This document shows positions 8,857-17,772 of a stretch of 64,000 nt of DNA, one piece after another. A program made the position numbers and the translations under genes. The stretch is from Hyphomicrobium_A sp963745205. GTDB lineage: Bacteria; Pseudomonadota; Alphaproteobacteria; Rhizobiales; Hyphomicrobiaceae. Below the pieces are notes generated by a model, which was not told the DNA's origin, did not search any database, and saw only the letters and a list, made by a program, of their open reading frames with translations. The stretch lies in contig CAVUWX010000017.1 of the NCBI GenBank assembly GCA_963745205.1, positions 1-64,000 on the forward strand. Direction: 5' to 3'. The stretch's first letter is position 1; each line of letters opens with the position of its first letter.

Positions 8857-10350
8857 TTAGAGCAGCTTGGAGATCCGTTCCGTCGCGGCATCGCGCTCCG
8901 GCGCGGTCATGTGCAGGCCGCATTTGGTTCGCCGCCACAGCACATCCTCGGGCTCGCGCGCCCACTCTCGCTCGGCAAGGTAGCGAACTTCTCTCGTAAA
9001 GAGGCCGCTACCGAGCGGCTCGCCAAGATCCGCCACGCTGCGGGCGTCCCCCAGCACCTCGCCAGCGAGCGACCCATAGCGCCGTGCGATCCGGCCAAGG
9101 AACGCGGGCGTGAACCCGGGGCGCTCGCGGCCCAAGCGCGCCACGAAGCCCGGCAGGCTGCCCTCGCCGAGGTCGCCGCCGGGGAGAAAGGCACCCGCCG
9201 TCCACGCCGCGCCCATCGGCGGCAGGTGCGGCGCGAGCTTCGCCAGCGCGGCTTCCGCGAGACGGCGATAGGTCGTGAGCTTGCCGCCGAGCACCGTAAG
9301 CAGCGGCGGACGCCCCGGCTCCGCGGTAAGGTCGACGCGATAGTCGCGCGTCACCGTTGAAGCAGGGGTCGCCGTGTTGTCGTCATAAAGCGGACGCACG
9401 CCGGCAAAGCTCCACACGATGTCGTTGCGTAGGGGGGGAGCGGCGAAGAAGCGGCGCGCGAGATCGAGGAGATAGTCCTCCTCCTCGCGGCTGATGCCGA
9501 CCGCGGCAGGGTCGCCCGCATAGGGAATGTCCGTGGTGCCGATCAGGGTGAAGCGCTCCTCGTAGGGGATCGCGAACACAACGCGCCCATCTGCGCTCTG
9601 GCAGAGATAGCCATCTTCGGCGCCCTTGATGCGCGGCACCACGATGTGGCTACCTTTGACGAGGCGCAACGTCTCGCGCATGGAGCGCCCGCCCGCATCG
9701 ACGGCATCGGCCACGGCCTGCACCCATGGGCCCGCGGCGTTAACGAGGGCGCGGGCATCGACCTCGTGCGATCCCCTGGAATTGACGAGCATAACGCGCC
9801 ACAGCCCTTCGTCGACGACGGCCCTCTCCACGCGCGTGCGCGGCATGATCACTGCGCCCTTGCCGGCGGCGGCGCGCGCATTGAGGACGACCAGGCGCGC
9901 GTCGTCGACGCGACAGTCCCAGTAGGCAAAGCCGCGTGTCAGCTCCGAGCGCAGCGGCAACCCCGCCGGGTCGCAATTGAGATCGAGCGCGGCCGAACCG
10001 GGGATGCACTCACGGTGGGCAAGATGGTCGTAGAGAAAGAGCCCCGCGCGCAACAGGAGCGCCGGGCGCCCGCCTTCGACCCGCGGCAGCACGAAACGCT
10101 GTGGCCAGACGATGTGGGGCGCTTTCGCGAGCAGCACCTCGCGCTCGATGAGCGCCTCGCGCACCAGGCGGAACTCATAGTTCTCGAGGTAGCGCAGACC
10201 GCCGTGGATGAGCTTGGAGCTGTGCGAGGAGGTGGCGCTGCCGAGGTCGCCCATCTCGGCGAGCAACACCGAGAGCCCGCGGCCGGCGGCGTCCGCGGCA
10301 ATGCCGACGCCGTTGATGCCGCCGCCGACAACGACGAGATCGTAAGTCAT
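8857..10350 (-). CDS. glpD: Aerobic glycerol-3-phosphate dehydrogenase
   Basis: Oxidises sn-glycerol-3-phosphate to dihydroxyacetone phosphate at the inner membrane, passing electrons from FAD to quinone. 497 residues, normal length. The FAD-binding Rossmann motif VVVGGGINGVGIAADAA is at residues 6-22, the GlpD signature HSSKLIHGGLRYLE at about 43-56, and a C-terminal GlpD domain with FTREVRYLAEREWA and CGLHMTAPERDA. It lies 38 bases downstream of a sodium symporter gene on the same strand and is probably co-transcribed with it. No glpK, glpF or glpR is in the window. Confidence 0.95.
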   Translation of the reverse strand: MTYDLVVVGGGINGVGIAADAAGRGLSVLLAEMGDLGSATSSHSSKLIHGGLRYLENYEFRLVREALIEREVLLAKAPHIVWPQRFVLPRVEGGRPALLLRAGLFLYDHLAHRECIPGSAALDLNCDPAGLPLRSELTRGFAYWDCRVDDARLVVLNARAAAGKGAVIMPRTRVERAVVDEGLWRVMLVNSRGSHEVDARALVNAAGPWVQAVADAVDAGGRSMRETLRLVKGSHIVVPRIKGAEDGYLCQSADGRVVFAIPYEERFTLIGTTDIPYAGDPAAVGISREEEDYLLDLARRFFAAPPLRNDIVWSFAGVRPLYDDNTATPASTVTRDYRVDLTAEPGRPPLLTVLGGKLTTYRRLAEAALAKLAPHLPPMGAAWTAGAFLPGGDLGEGSLPGFVARLGRERPGFTPAFLGRIARRYGSLAGEVLGDARSVADLGEPLGSGLFTREVRYLAEREWAREPEDVLWRRTKCGLHMTAPERDAATERISKLL

Positions 10351-10388
10351 GGCGCGAAGCTAGCATGCGGCCTTTACGAGGTCGCGGC

Positions 10389-12137
10389 TCAAGCCGTCTT
10401 CCGGCGCGCCGTCAACAGCGAGACGACAACCAATGTCACGAGGCCGACCGGCAGGGCGAGGATCGCCGCTGCCAAGTTCTTGATGCCCCACAGGTTGGCG
10501 ACGCTCTGCGCGTGCGCATCGAGCGCGAGCCAGGCCGCATCCTTCGCCGGGCCTGGCGCTGCAACGGTCCAAGCCTGCTTCAGATCGCCAAACGTCTCGC
10601 TGGCCATCGGGCCGGCGCTCGACAACGAGGAGAACGCGTCGAAGAACCCGACCGCGAAGAACCGAGTCGCGACGATATAGATGAGCGTGACGGGAAGCGC
10701 CGCGAGGATGGCGGCGGACGCGCCGGCCGCGTTGGCGCGGCGCCACCACAGGCCGGCGATGAGCGCGGGAAAGAGACCGGCGGCGGCAAGCGTGAGCGCC
10801 CAAGTCGCCATGGTCAACATGTCGGCGGGCCGTGCGACGGCGGCAACGGCAGCAACAGCAACGGCCGCGGCGGCCATTGCCAGATGCTCCCAGCGCGAGC
10901 CCCCCGACGCATCGCCTCCGCCCTCCAGCGCGTCCAAGATGGCCGAGAGCGGCCCATCGGCCGTCACCAACGCCGCGGTCAGTGCCGCCGCCGCGAGAAC
11001 GCCGAGCCACGTCTCGCCAAGGCCGGTGATCTCGGACGCCGCGAGCGTGATCATGTCGGGATCGAGCGCCAGGTCTTGCAGGCGTAGCACCGTCGTCGCA
11101 TCGGGGAGCTCGGCGCAGGCCTTGGTCACGGCGGCCGCATCCGTCACAGCCTGCCCGCAGATATCGACGAGGCCGAGATTGCCGTAGGTGAACATCCACG
11201 CGGGCAGATCGGCAAGCGCTACCCGATCGCCGATCAGCGTGAGCAACGCAAGTTTTACGTACGCCGCCAGCGCCGGCGCCGCGGTGATGAGCAGCGTGGC
11301 AAAGAGGAGCGCGAAGACAGCGGACCAGCGCGCATCGCGTACAGTGGGCGCCATGAAGTGGCGCGACAGCAGGTTGGGCAGCGACGCCATCCCAAGCGCG
11401 AGGCCGAGTACGAGCCCGAGAAAGTTCAGCGGGCTCAGCGATAAGAACGGCCGCAGAAGCGGCTTCAAAACCGCCGGATCGGCGAGATCCTGCTCGAGCA
11501 GCGTCTCCTCGAGACTTTGGATCTGCCACACAGTGTTGGAATAGGCGAGCTGCGGAACGGGAACGCCGTACTTAGCCGTCGAGACTTGCACGAGGGGTGC
11601 GAGAAACGCGACGAGCATGACGAGGAACAGAATGCCCGAGGCCCAGATCGTCGAGCCTCGGCTCCGCAAGGCAAAGCACGCGAGCAGCGCCACGGCCGCG
11701 ATCGCAACGCCGATGCCGTGGTTCACCTCTAGCAGCCGTGCGGCGACGAGGCCCGCCGCCATAAGCTGAGCGACGAGAAGGGCGGCCATCGAAAGAACGA
11801 CGGCGAGGCAGGCGAGCACGCGCGGCGTCCTGCCGTAGCGTTTGCCGAAGTAGTCGGGGACGGAGCCGGCTCCGACCAGCGGTAGCAGCGGGGCAACGAG
11901 AAGCTGCAGCAGGAGATAGCCACCGCCGAGCCCGAGGACGAACGCGAGGCCGTCATAGCCCCACGTGAAAACGGCCCCCGCAATGCCCAGGAAGAATGGG
12001 GCGGAGATACTGTCGGCGGCAAGCGCCAGCTCGCGCAACGAAGAGGAAACTTCGCCGGCAACTTTGCGCCGGGAGAGAAACGCGAGGCCGGCTGCCGTGC
12101 CAAGTCCCAGCGCGAAGAACACCGGCTCGAACGCCAT
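10389..12137 (-). CDS. Sodium:solute symporter, large subunit (VC_2705 family)
   Basis: 582 residues with about thirteen predicted membrane helices of the SSS fold. The N-terminal half carries the ActP-like core (SISAPFFLGIAGAVFTWGYDGLAF; LPLVGAGSVPDYFGKRYG), and the LLSRHFMAP motif in the middle is typical of the acetate/short-acid branch. The long insert around FTYGNLGLVDICGQAVTDAAAV is characteristic of the large subunit that pairs with a small DUF4212 protein, which is encoded eight bases upstream. Substrate is unproven; monocarboxylates are the usual guess, but acs is not nearby and glpD follows. Confidence 0.87.
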   Translation of the reverse strand: MAFEPVFFALGLGTAAGLAFLSRRKVAGEVSSSLRELALAADSISAPFFLGIAGAVFTWGYDGLAFVLGLGGGYLLLQLLVAPLLPLVGAGSVPDYFGKRYGRTPRVLACLAVVLSMAALLVAQLMAAGLVAARLLEVNHGIGVAIAAVALLACFALRSRGSTIWASGILFLVMLVAFLAPLVQVSTAKYGVPVPQLAYSNTVWQIQSLEETLLEQDLADPAVLKPLLRPFLSLSPLNFLGLVLGLALGMASLPNLLSRHFMAPTVRDARWSAVFALLFATLLITAAPALAAYVKLALLTLIGDRVALADLPAWMFTYGNLGLVDICGQAVTDAAAVTKACAELPDATTVLRLQDLALDPDMITLAASEITGLGETWLGVLAAAALTAALVTADGPLSAILDALEGGGDASGGSRWEHLAMAAAAVAVAAVAAVARPADMLTMATWALTLAAAGLFPALIAGLWWRRANAAGASAAILAALPVTLIYIVATRFFAVGFFDAFSSLSSAGPMASETFGDLKQAWTVAAPGPAKDAAWLALDAHAQSVANLWGIKNLAAAILALPVGLVTLVVVSLLTARRKTA

Positions 12138-12145
12138 GACCGCCT

Positions 12146-12397
12146 CTACTCGTCGCCGCGCGCGGCAAGCTTGTCATGGTGCCGCGCCGATAGAATGGCT
12201 ACGACGAGCAGTGCAAGCAGCGAACCCTGCGCGGCCATGAAGAATCCGAGCGGAAAAGCGAACACGTCGACGATGTTGAGCTGCTCGACCAGCCTCGGGA
12301 TGGCGAGCACGAAGAACGCCCAGGCGAGCAGCGCGAGAACGGGAATCCGCCGGCGTCGCGGTCTAACTACGTTGGCCGGCTCAGGATTGCTATGCAC
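12146..12397 (-). CDS. DUF4212 small symporter subunit
   Basis: 83 residues with two membrane helices: residues 19-34 (IPVLALLAWAFFVLAI) and about 47-69 (FAFPLGFFMAAQGSLLALLV). FPLGFFMAAQGSL is the signature of the small partner of VC_2705-type sodium symporters. It is the first gene of the set, eight bases before the large subunit. Family membership is clear; its contribution to transport or targeting is not established. Confidence 0.87.
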   Translation of the reverse strand: MHSNPEPANVVRPRRRRIPVLALLAWAFFVLAIPRLVEQLNIVDVFAFPLGFFMAAQGSLLALLVVAILSARHHDKLAARGDE

Positions 12398-12739
12398 CGC
12401 TCCCCCAGTGTCTTGTCACGCGGCGGGGACTGTGCCTCGCCTGCGGGCGGCAATCAACCTTGCGGGATTTTGCGACAGGGGCGGTGGCGGAGCCACAAAC
12501 GACTAGGCGGGGCGACGCCGCTCGGCATCTCCCCGCCCTGGGATAGTCTCCCTAGACTTGGACCTTATTCGATTTTCAAGGCCGCCGGACCGGTCCACGA
12601 TTCGACGGCCGGGGCACAATGTGCGAGGGGCGGCTGAGCGTCAAGACGTCTCGGCGCTAGATTTTCTGATGCAGTGCAGCGATTTACGCCGTTGAAAGCC
12701 GCGATTGCGCGGTTGACAGAAGATCGATTCTGCCGGGCT
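12398..12739. other. Gene-free stretch upstream of the symporter operon
   Basis: It should contain the promoter of the DUF4212-symporter-glpD operon and the 3' flank of the TPR gene. An inverted repeat GGCGGGG/CCCCGCC at 12506-12512 and 12531-12537 could form a hairpin but has no T tract on either strand. No convincing gene is seen. Confidence 0.45.
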
Positions 12740-13384
12740 TCAGGATACCGAGGGTCGGCAATCCGTGTCCGCGGGCAGCGGATCGCACCCCTTCCTGTCG
12801 ATGCAGACGTGCAGCGCGCGCTTCACGTCGCTCGAATAGACGCCGTCGAGCGCGCCGAAGTAGAGGCTCTGCGAGCGCAGACCGCATTGATAGAGCTTCA
12901 CGATGGTCTCGCCGCCGTAGCGCATGGCGAGCTCGTAGTCGGACAGCGCGGCGGCCGCATCGCCCGTGGATTGATGGATGTGCGCGCGCGTGTCGAGCGC
13001 ATATGGATTGTCGGGCGTCAATCGCAACGCGCGCTCGACGTCGCCGGCCCCCTGCTGCGGGCGGCCGAGCTTGTAGTAGGCCCACGCACGGTTGTTGAGC
13101 GCAGCGGGAAAGTCGGGGTTCAAGTCGATCGCCTTGTCATAGTCGGCGACGGCCTTGTCGAACCAGCCCTTGAGGGAGTAGCCGAGAGCGCGCAGCCCGT
13201 AGGCGATGCTCAACTGCCCGGTCGGCAGCCCCGGAGTCTCGATCATCGCCGAGCAACCGGAGATGCGCCGCTCGTTGTCGTCGCTGAGGCAATCGGTCGA
13301 AGGGTCGATATCGGTCGCGAGCGCCGAAACCCCGTTCAGCGCGAGCACGACGACAATCGCCACAATCCGCCTCGAGATCCCCAT
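12740..13384 (-). CDS. Exported TPR protein
   Basis: 214 residues from the ATG at 13384, preferred over the upstream TTG because AGGTGG sits five bases before it. A signal peptide (RRIVAIVVVLALNGVSALA) is followed by a Cys pair (STDCL, SGCSAM) and two or three TPR units: ALGYSLKGWFDKAVADYDKA, AWAYYKLGRPQQGAGDVERA, and IHQSTGDAAAALSDYELA. Two more cysteines near the end (CIDRKGC) suggest an oxidised periplasmic protein. Its C-terminal sequence VKRALHVCIDRKGCDPLP is not familiar. Function unknown. Confidence 0.75.
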   Translation of the reverse strand: MGISRRIVAIVVVLALNGVSALATDIDPSTDCLSDDNERRISGCSAMIETPGLPTGQLSIAYGLRALGYSLKGWFDKAVADYDKAIDLNPDFPAALNNRAWAYYKLGRPQQGAGDVERALRLTPDNPYALDTRAHIHQSTGDAAAALSDYELAMRYGGETIVKLYQCGLRSQSLYFGALDGVYSSDVKRALHVCIDRKGCDPLPADTDCRPSVS

Positions 13385-13540
13385 TTCGACCACCTGCAAG
13401 GCTCGGCCGCGCCGAACCGCGCTACAATGCGATGTTCCCGCACGCGAGGCCAGGCAATAGGCGAGGCTTGCAGCACAAATGCGGCAAGCCGCTTAACCCC
13501 TTGCAGGGAGCGTTTGTGTTAAGGTTTCCCCGCAAACCGG

Positions 13541-14803
13541 ATGGCGGCATCCCACGTGAAGCAACAGCGCATTCTGCTCATCATCGGCGGCGGCATTGCC
13601 GCCTATAAATGCCTCGACCTTATCCGCCGCCTGCGCGAGGAGGGTGCAGTTGTGCGTGCGGTCATGACGCGCGCGGCCACGGAGTTCGTGACGCCGCTGT
13701 CGGTCGCGGCGCTAACCAACGAGCGTGTCTTCACCGACCTGTTCGACCTCAACGACGAGCGTGAGATCGGTCACATCCGCCTCTCGCGCGAAGCCGACCT
13801 CATCATCGTCGCGCCGGCGACGGCCGATCTCCTTGCAAAGATGGCCGGCGGCCACGCCGACGATCTCGCCAGCACCGTGCTCATGGCGACCGACAAACCG
13901 GTACTAACGGCACCCGCCATGAACCCGCGCATGTGGCTCAATCCCGCCACCCAGCGCAACGTCGCGCTGCTCAAGGGAGACGGCGTTCGCTTCGTCGGCC
14001 CCAATACGGGCGAGATGGCCGAGCGCGACGAGGCAGGCCCGGGCCGGCTCGCCGAGGTGGCGGAGATCATCGCGGCAGCGCACACGGTCCTATCGGAGGG
14101 CGGCGGTCGTCCCGTCACGCGGCTGCGCTCGACCCATCCGCTCGCCGGACGGCACGTGCTGGTGACCAGCGGACCGACGCACGAGCCGATCGATCCGGTG
14201 CGCTACATCGCCAACCGCTCCTCGGGCAAGCAAGGGCACGCCATCGCCGCCGCCGCGGCTCGGCTGGGCGCGCGCGTCACGCTGATCTCGGGGCCAGTCG
14301 CGCTTGCTGATCCGCCAGGCGCACAGGTCGTACGCATCGAGACCGCGGAGGAGATGCTCGCTGTGGCGCAAAGCAACCTGCCGGCCGACATTGCAGTGTT
14401 CGCTGCCGCCGTCGCCGACTGGCGCACCGCGGCCGCACCGCGCGATAAAATGAAGAAGACGGGCGAAAGGCGCGCACTCGAGCTCGTCGAGAACCCGGAC
14501 ATCCTCGCCGCCATCGGCAAGTCGGGAGATCGGCGTCCCCCGCTCGTCATCGGCTTTGCGGCGGAGACGCGCGACGTTGCCGCCTACGCCACCAAGAAAC
14601 GCAAGGAGAAGGGCGCCGACTGGATTGTCGCCAACGACGTCTCTCCGGAAACGGGCGTGCTCGGCGGCGCCAACAATACCGTGCATCTCGTGACCGCGGA
14701 CGGGGTCGAGGATTGGCCGACGATGCCGAAAGAGGACGTAGCGGAGCGGCTCATGCTGCGCGCGGCCGAGTTTCTTCGGCGCACCACCGCGGCCGCCGAA
14801 TGA
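13541..14803 (+). CDS. coaBC: Bifunctional phosphopantothenoylcysteine decarboxylase/synthetase
   Basis: Two consecutive steps of coenzyme A synthesis. 420 residues. The N-terminal flavoprotein (CoaC, about 1-185) has the active-site histidine H78 in EIGHIRLS and the PAMNPRMW motif (126-132). The C-terminal synthetase (CoaB) begins at HPLAGRHVLVTSGPTHEPID and includes RYIANRSSGKQG and NDVS. In E. coli a catalytic cysteine sits in the flap SQACGDIGPGR; here the equivalent reads EMAERDEAGPGR (159-169), so the Cys is a Glu. It overlaps dut by four bases (ATGA), so the two are co-translated. Confidence 0.95.
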   Translation: MAASHVKQQRILLIIGGGIAAYKCLDLIRRLREEGAVVRAVMTRAATEFVTPLSVAALTNERVFTDLFDLNDEREIGHIRLSREADLIIVAPATADLLAKMAGGHADDLASTVLMATDKPVLTAPAMNPRMWLNPATQRNVALLKGDGVRFVGPNTGEMAERDEAGPGRLAEVAEIIAAAHTVLSEGGGRPVTRLRSTHPLAGRHVLVTSGPTHEPIDPVRYIANRSSGKQGHAIAAAAARLGARVTLISGPVALADPPGAQVVRIETAEEMLAVAQSNLPADIAVFAAAVADWRTAAAPRDKMKKTGERRALELVENPDILAAIGKSGDRRPPLVIGFAAETRDVAAYATKKRKEKGADWIVANDVSPETGVLGGANNTVHLVTADGVEDWPTMPKEDVAERLMLRAAEFLRRTTAAAE

Positions 14804-15384
14804 CGCCGCCGCGCGCGAAAGAGCGGGCGCTCGTGCGCGTCATCCGCCTTAAGCACGGGGCCGGTCTTCCGCTGCCGGCCTACCAGTCGAAGGGGGCCGC
14901 CGGCCTCGACCTCGTCGCAGCGCTCGACATGCAACGCCCGCTCACGCTAGCACCCGGCGCGCGCGCGCTGGTGCCAACCGGTCTCGTCATCGAGTTGCCG
15001 CAAGGATACGAGGCGCAGGTGCGACCACGCTCGGGGCTTGCGCTCAACTACGGCATCGCAGTGCTCAACAGCCCCGGTACGATCGACAGCGACTATCGCG
15101 GCGAGATCGGCGTGGTGCTGGCGAATCTGGGCCACGCGCCGTTCGAGATCCGCCGCGGCGAGCGCATCGCTCAGCTCGTCGTCCTCCCCGTGATGCAGGC
15201 CGAACTCATCGAGGTGGCGCAGGTCTCCGTCACGACCCGCGGCGACGGCGGTTTCGGCTCAACGGGAAAGGCTGCGGCGGCTCCGGAACCGGGCACTGCA
15301 AAGTCCGTTGCAACGAAGAAGCCTGCGCCGCCGGGGCGGGGTGCCGCGAAGCGCCCGCCGCCTAAGAAAAGCGGCCGCAAGTAA
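14800..15384 (+). CDS. dut: dUTP diphosphatase with cationic C-terminal tail
   Basis: Hydrolyses dUTP to dUMP and pyrophosphate. 194 residues from the ATG overlapping the coaBC stop. The five trimeric-dUTPase motifs are visible: motif 1 AGLDL (34-38), motif 2 PRSGLAL (76-82), motif 3 GTIDSDYRGE (93-102) with the catalytic Asp, motif 4 RRGERIAQLV (118-127) and motif 5 RGDGGFGSTG (147-156). After motif 5, where the family normally ends, 38 extra residues rich in Lys, Pro and Ala follow (ending PPPKKSGRK). The tail is unusual and may bind nucleic acid; that is inference. Confidence 0.95.
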   Translation: MTPPRAKERALVRVIRLKHGAGLPLPAYQSKGAAGLDLVAALDMQRPLTLAPGARALVPTGLVIELPQGYEAQVRPRSGLALNYGIAVLNSPGTIDSDYRGEIGVVLANLGHAPFEIRRGERIAQLVVLPVMQAELIEVAQVSVTTRGDGGFGSTGKAAAAPEPGTAKSVATKKPAPPGRGAAKRPPPKKSGRK

Positions 15385-15502
15385 TAAGCTTATCAAGCTT
15401 GACACGCGGCACCTTTCAACCAACTTGCTGCGCTGAAGCATGATCTTCCGCGGAGGAACGGCATCTTTCCGAAGCAAGAACGACGAAGCGCGAGGCAGCA
15501 CC

Positions 15503-16510
15503 ATGACTGAGATTCCAGACATCAAGACGCTGGCGGCGACGAAGACGTGGGGCCGCGGGCGCGTCTATGATTCGATCGCAGAGACGATCGGGCATACGCC
15601 GCTCGTGCGGCTGACGAACCTCATGAAGGCGGCCAAGGTCAAGGCGGACGTTCTTCTCAAGCTCGAGTTCTTCAACCCGCTCTCGTCCGTCAAAGACCGC
15701 ATCGGCGTGGCCATGATCGACGCGCTCGAGGCGCAGGGAAAAATCACGCCCGGCAAAACGGTGCTGATCGAGCCCACCTCGGGCAACACCGGCATCGGCC
15801 TTGCCTTCGTGGCAGCGGCGCGTGGCTACCGTCTCATCCTGGTCATGCCGGAGACCATGTCGATCGAGCGGCGCAAGATCCTGAGCCATCTCGGCGCCGA
15901 GCTTGTGCTCACGCCCGGCCCCGGCGGCATGCCGGTCGCGCTGGAGCGGGCCAATGAGCTCGCCAAGTCGATCCCCAACGCCGTCATCCCGGGGCAGTTC
16001 GACAACCCCGCCAATCCTCTCGTGCACGAGAAAACGACGGCCGAGGAGATCTGGAACGACACCCACGGCAAAGTCGACGTCCTGGTCATCGGCGTCGGCA
16101 CCGGTGGCACGCTCACTGGCGTCGGTCGCGCGCTGAAGCCGCGCAAGCCGAGCCTCAAGATCATTGCGGTCGAGCCGACAACGAGCCCCGTGCTGTCGGG
16201 CAAACCGCGCGGGCCGCACAAGATCCAGGGCATCGGGGCTGGGTTCATCCCGTCGATCCTCGACGTCAGCCTCATCGACGAGATCGTGACCGTCTCGAGC
16301 GAGCAGGCATTCGAGGTGGCGCGGCTGCTTGCCAAGGTCGAAGGTATCCCCGGCGGCATCTCGACGGGTGCCAACGTCGCCGCTGCGCTGTCGGTCGCCG
16401 AGCGCCCCGAGATGGCCGGCAAGACTATCGTGACCTTCGCGCCCTCCTCGGCCGAGCGCTATTTCTCAAGCGACCTTTTCGTCGATCCGAGTGCAAAGGC
16501 CGCCGGCTAG
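15503..16510 (+). CDS. cysK: Cysteine synthase A
   Basis: PLP-dependent enzyme making cysteine from O-acetylserine and sulfide. 335 residues from the ATG at 15503, which has GAGG seven bases upstream; the frame continues to 15440 without homology. The PLP lysine lies in NPLSSVKDRIG (K about 64), the substrate loop is TSGNTGIGLAF, the phosphate-binding loop is GTGGTLTGVGR, and the C-terminal domain contains GGISTGANVAAAL. IGHTPLVRL at the start is typical. The C-terminus lacks the long CysM signature. Confidence 0.95.
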   Translation: MTEIPDIKTLAATKTWGRGRVYDSIAETIGHTPLVRLTNLMKAAKVKADVLLKLEFFNPLSSVKDRIGVAMIDALEAQGKITPGKTVLIEPTSGNTGIGLAFVAAARGYRLILVMPETMSIERRKILSHLGAELVLTPGPGGMPVALERANELAKSIPNAVIPGQFDNPANPLVHEKTTAEEIWNDTHGKVDVLVIGVGTGGTLTGVGRALKPRKPSLKIIAVEPTTSPVLSGKPRGPHKIQGIGAGFIPSILDVSLIDEIVTVSSEQAFEVARLLAKVEGIPGGISTGANVAAALSVAERPEMAGKTIVTFAPSSAERYFSSDLFVDPSAKAAG

Positions 16511-16627
16511 CGCCGCACAATTCGGCCATCGCGAACTCGCCAAGCCGCCATCAGACCATCGAGGTCGGGCCGCAAAGCCCGCTTATGACCGCAACCCTAT
16601 TCTGGCTCAATCCGGAAAGGGTTTGTC

Positions 16628-17689
16628 ATGCAAACGTTTTCTCTGGCGGCAGCGGGTCTTGCGATATTGGGCGCCATCGCCATGGCGCCGCGCTTTGCTA
16701 TCGCCGATGACACGGATCGCATCTCCGGCCCGCACGTTCACGAGAACCTCGCCGTCTATTTTATCCACGGGCCAAGCGCGCCGGGACCGGTGCCACTTAC
16801 GCTACAGGAGGCGCTCGACAAAGGCAGCGTCCGCGTCATCGAGACGGGCGAGGTCAACGAGCTCAAGATCGAAAATACCGGCGGCGACGAGATCTTCATT
16901 CAGTCGGGCGACATCGTGAAGGGCGGCCGTCAGGACCGCGTGCTCAGCATGAGCTTCGTGTTGCCACCGAAATCGGGTGAGGTGTCGCTCGCCGCGTTCT
17001 GCGTCGAGCATGGCCGCTGGTCAGGCCGCGGGGGCGAGAGCTCAGATGCCTTTGCCAGCGCATCCGAGGCGCTGCCTTCGCGCGAAGCCAAGCTCGCCAT
17101 GCGCGCGCCGATGAAGGTCGAGGTTGGGCCCGACCAGCCGAGGGCAGCACTCGATGTCGGCGACCGCGTGTATTCGAGGCAGCAGCAGGTTTGGGCCTCG
17201 GTGGCCAGCGTACAGGAGCGCCTGTCTGGCAACTTAAGCGCTGCGGTCGCCTCCCCTCAGTCGGCGACAAGTCTCCAGCTTTCGCTCGAGAACGACAAGC
17301 TCAAGGAGGCGCGCGAAGCCTACATCAAGACGCTTGAGTCATTCGGCGGAGAGAAGGACGACATCATCGGCTACGTCTTTGCGGTCAACGGCAAGGTCAA
17401 CAGCGCCGACGTCTATCCCTCGAACGCGCTGTTCCGCAAAATGTGGCCAAAGCTGCTGGCGGCGAGCATCACCGAGGCGATCGGCGCCGACAAGAATGCA
17501 GCGGCCGCCCCTGCACCCGCACCTGCCAGCGTGGGCGCCTTCCTGAGCTCGGCCGAAAGCGGCAGCTCCCAGGAGGAGACGGTCAGCGGCCTCGCGCGCC
17601 AGGAGGTCCGCGACGCCAAGGGCGCCGTGTTCATGGAAGCCAAGCGCAGCGACGGCGCCTGGGTGCATCGCAACTACCTGGCAAAGTAA
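16628..17689 (+). CDS. DUF6569/ARPP-1-like exported protein
   Basis: 353 residues with a signal peptide (residues 1-26, ending FAIADD). The core has HENLAVYFIHG, PLTLQEALDKGSVRVIE, VNELKIENTGGDEIFIQSGDIVKGGRQDR split over residues 75-110, and AAFCVEHGRWSG, which I recognise as the DUF6569 (ARPP-1) pattern of conserved proteins annotated only by domain. The C-terminal third has an Ala/Pro-rich low-complexity linker (AAAAPAPAPAS) and a short beta domain (EVRDAKGAVFMEAKRSDGAWVHRNYL). Probably periplasmic. No function is known to me. Confidence 0.68.
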   Translation: MQTFSLAAAGLAILGAIAMAPRFAIADDTDRISGPHVHENLAVYFIHGPSAPGPVPLTLQEALDKGSVRVIETGEVNELKIENTGGDEIFIQSGDIVKGGRQDRVLSMSFVLPPKSGEVSLAAFCVEHGRWSGRGGESSDAFASASEALPSREAKLAMRAPMKVEVGPDQPRAALDVGDRVYSRQQQVWASVASVQERLSGNLSAAVASPQSATSLQLSLENDKLKEAREAYIKTLESFGGEKDDIIGYVFAVNGKVNSADVYPSNALFRKMWPKLLAASITEAIGADKNAAAAPAPAPASVGAFLSSAESGSSQEETVSGLARQEVRDAKGAVFMEAKRSDGAWVHRNYLAK

Positions 17690-17772
17690 CCGCCTTAGCC
17701 GGCCCCGCGCCTCCCCGAGGCGCGGGCCAGCCGCCTGGACGGCACGCGCGTCCGCGGCGTATCTTCCGCGCC

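Noticed and set aside
12392..12637. Plus-strand open frame upstream of the DUF4212 gene
   Set aside because: Overlaps the start of the symporter operon, composition looks random, no recognisable product.
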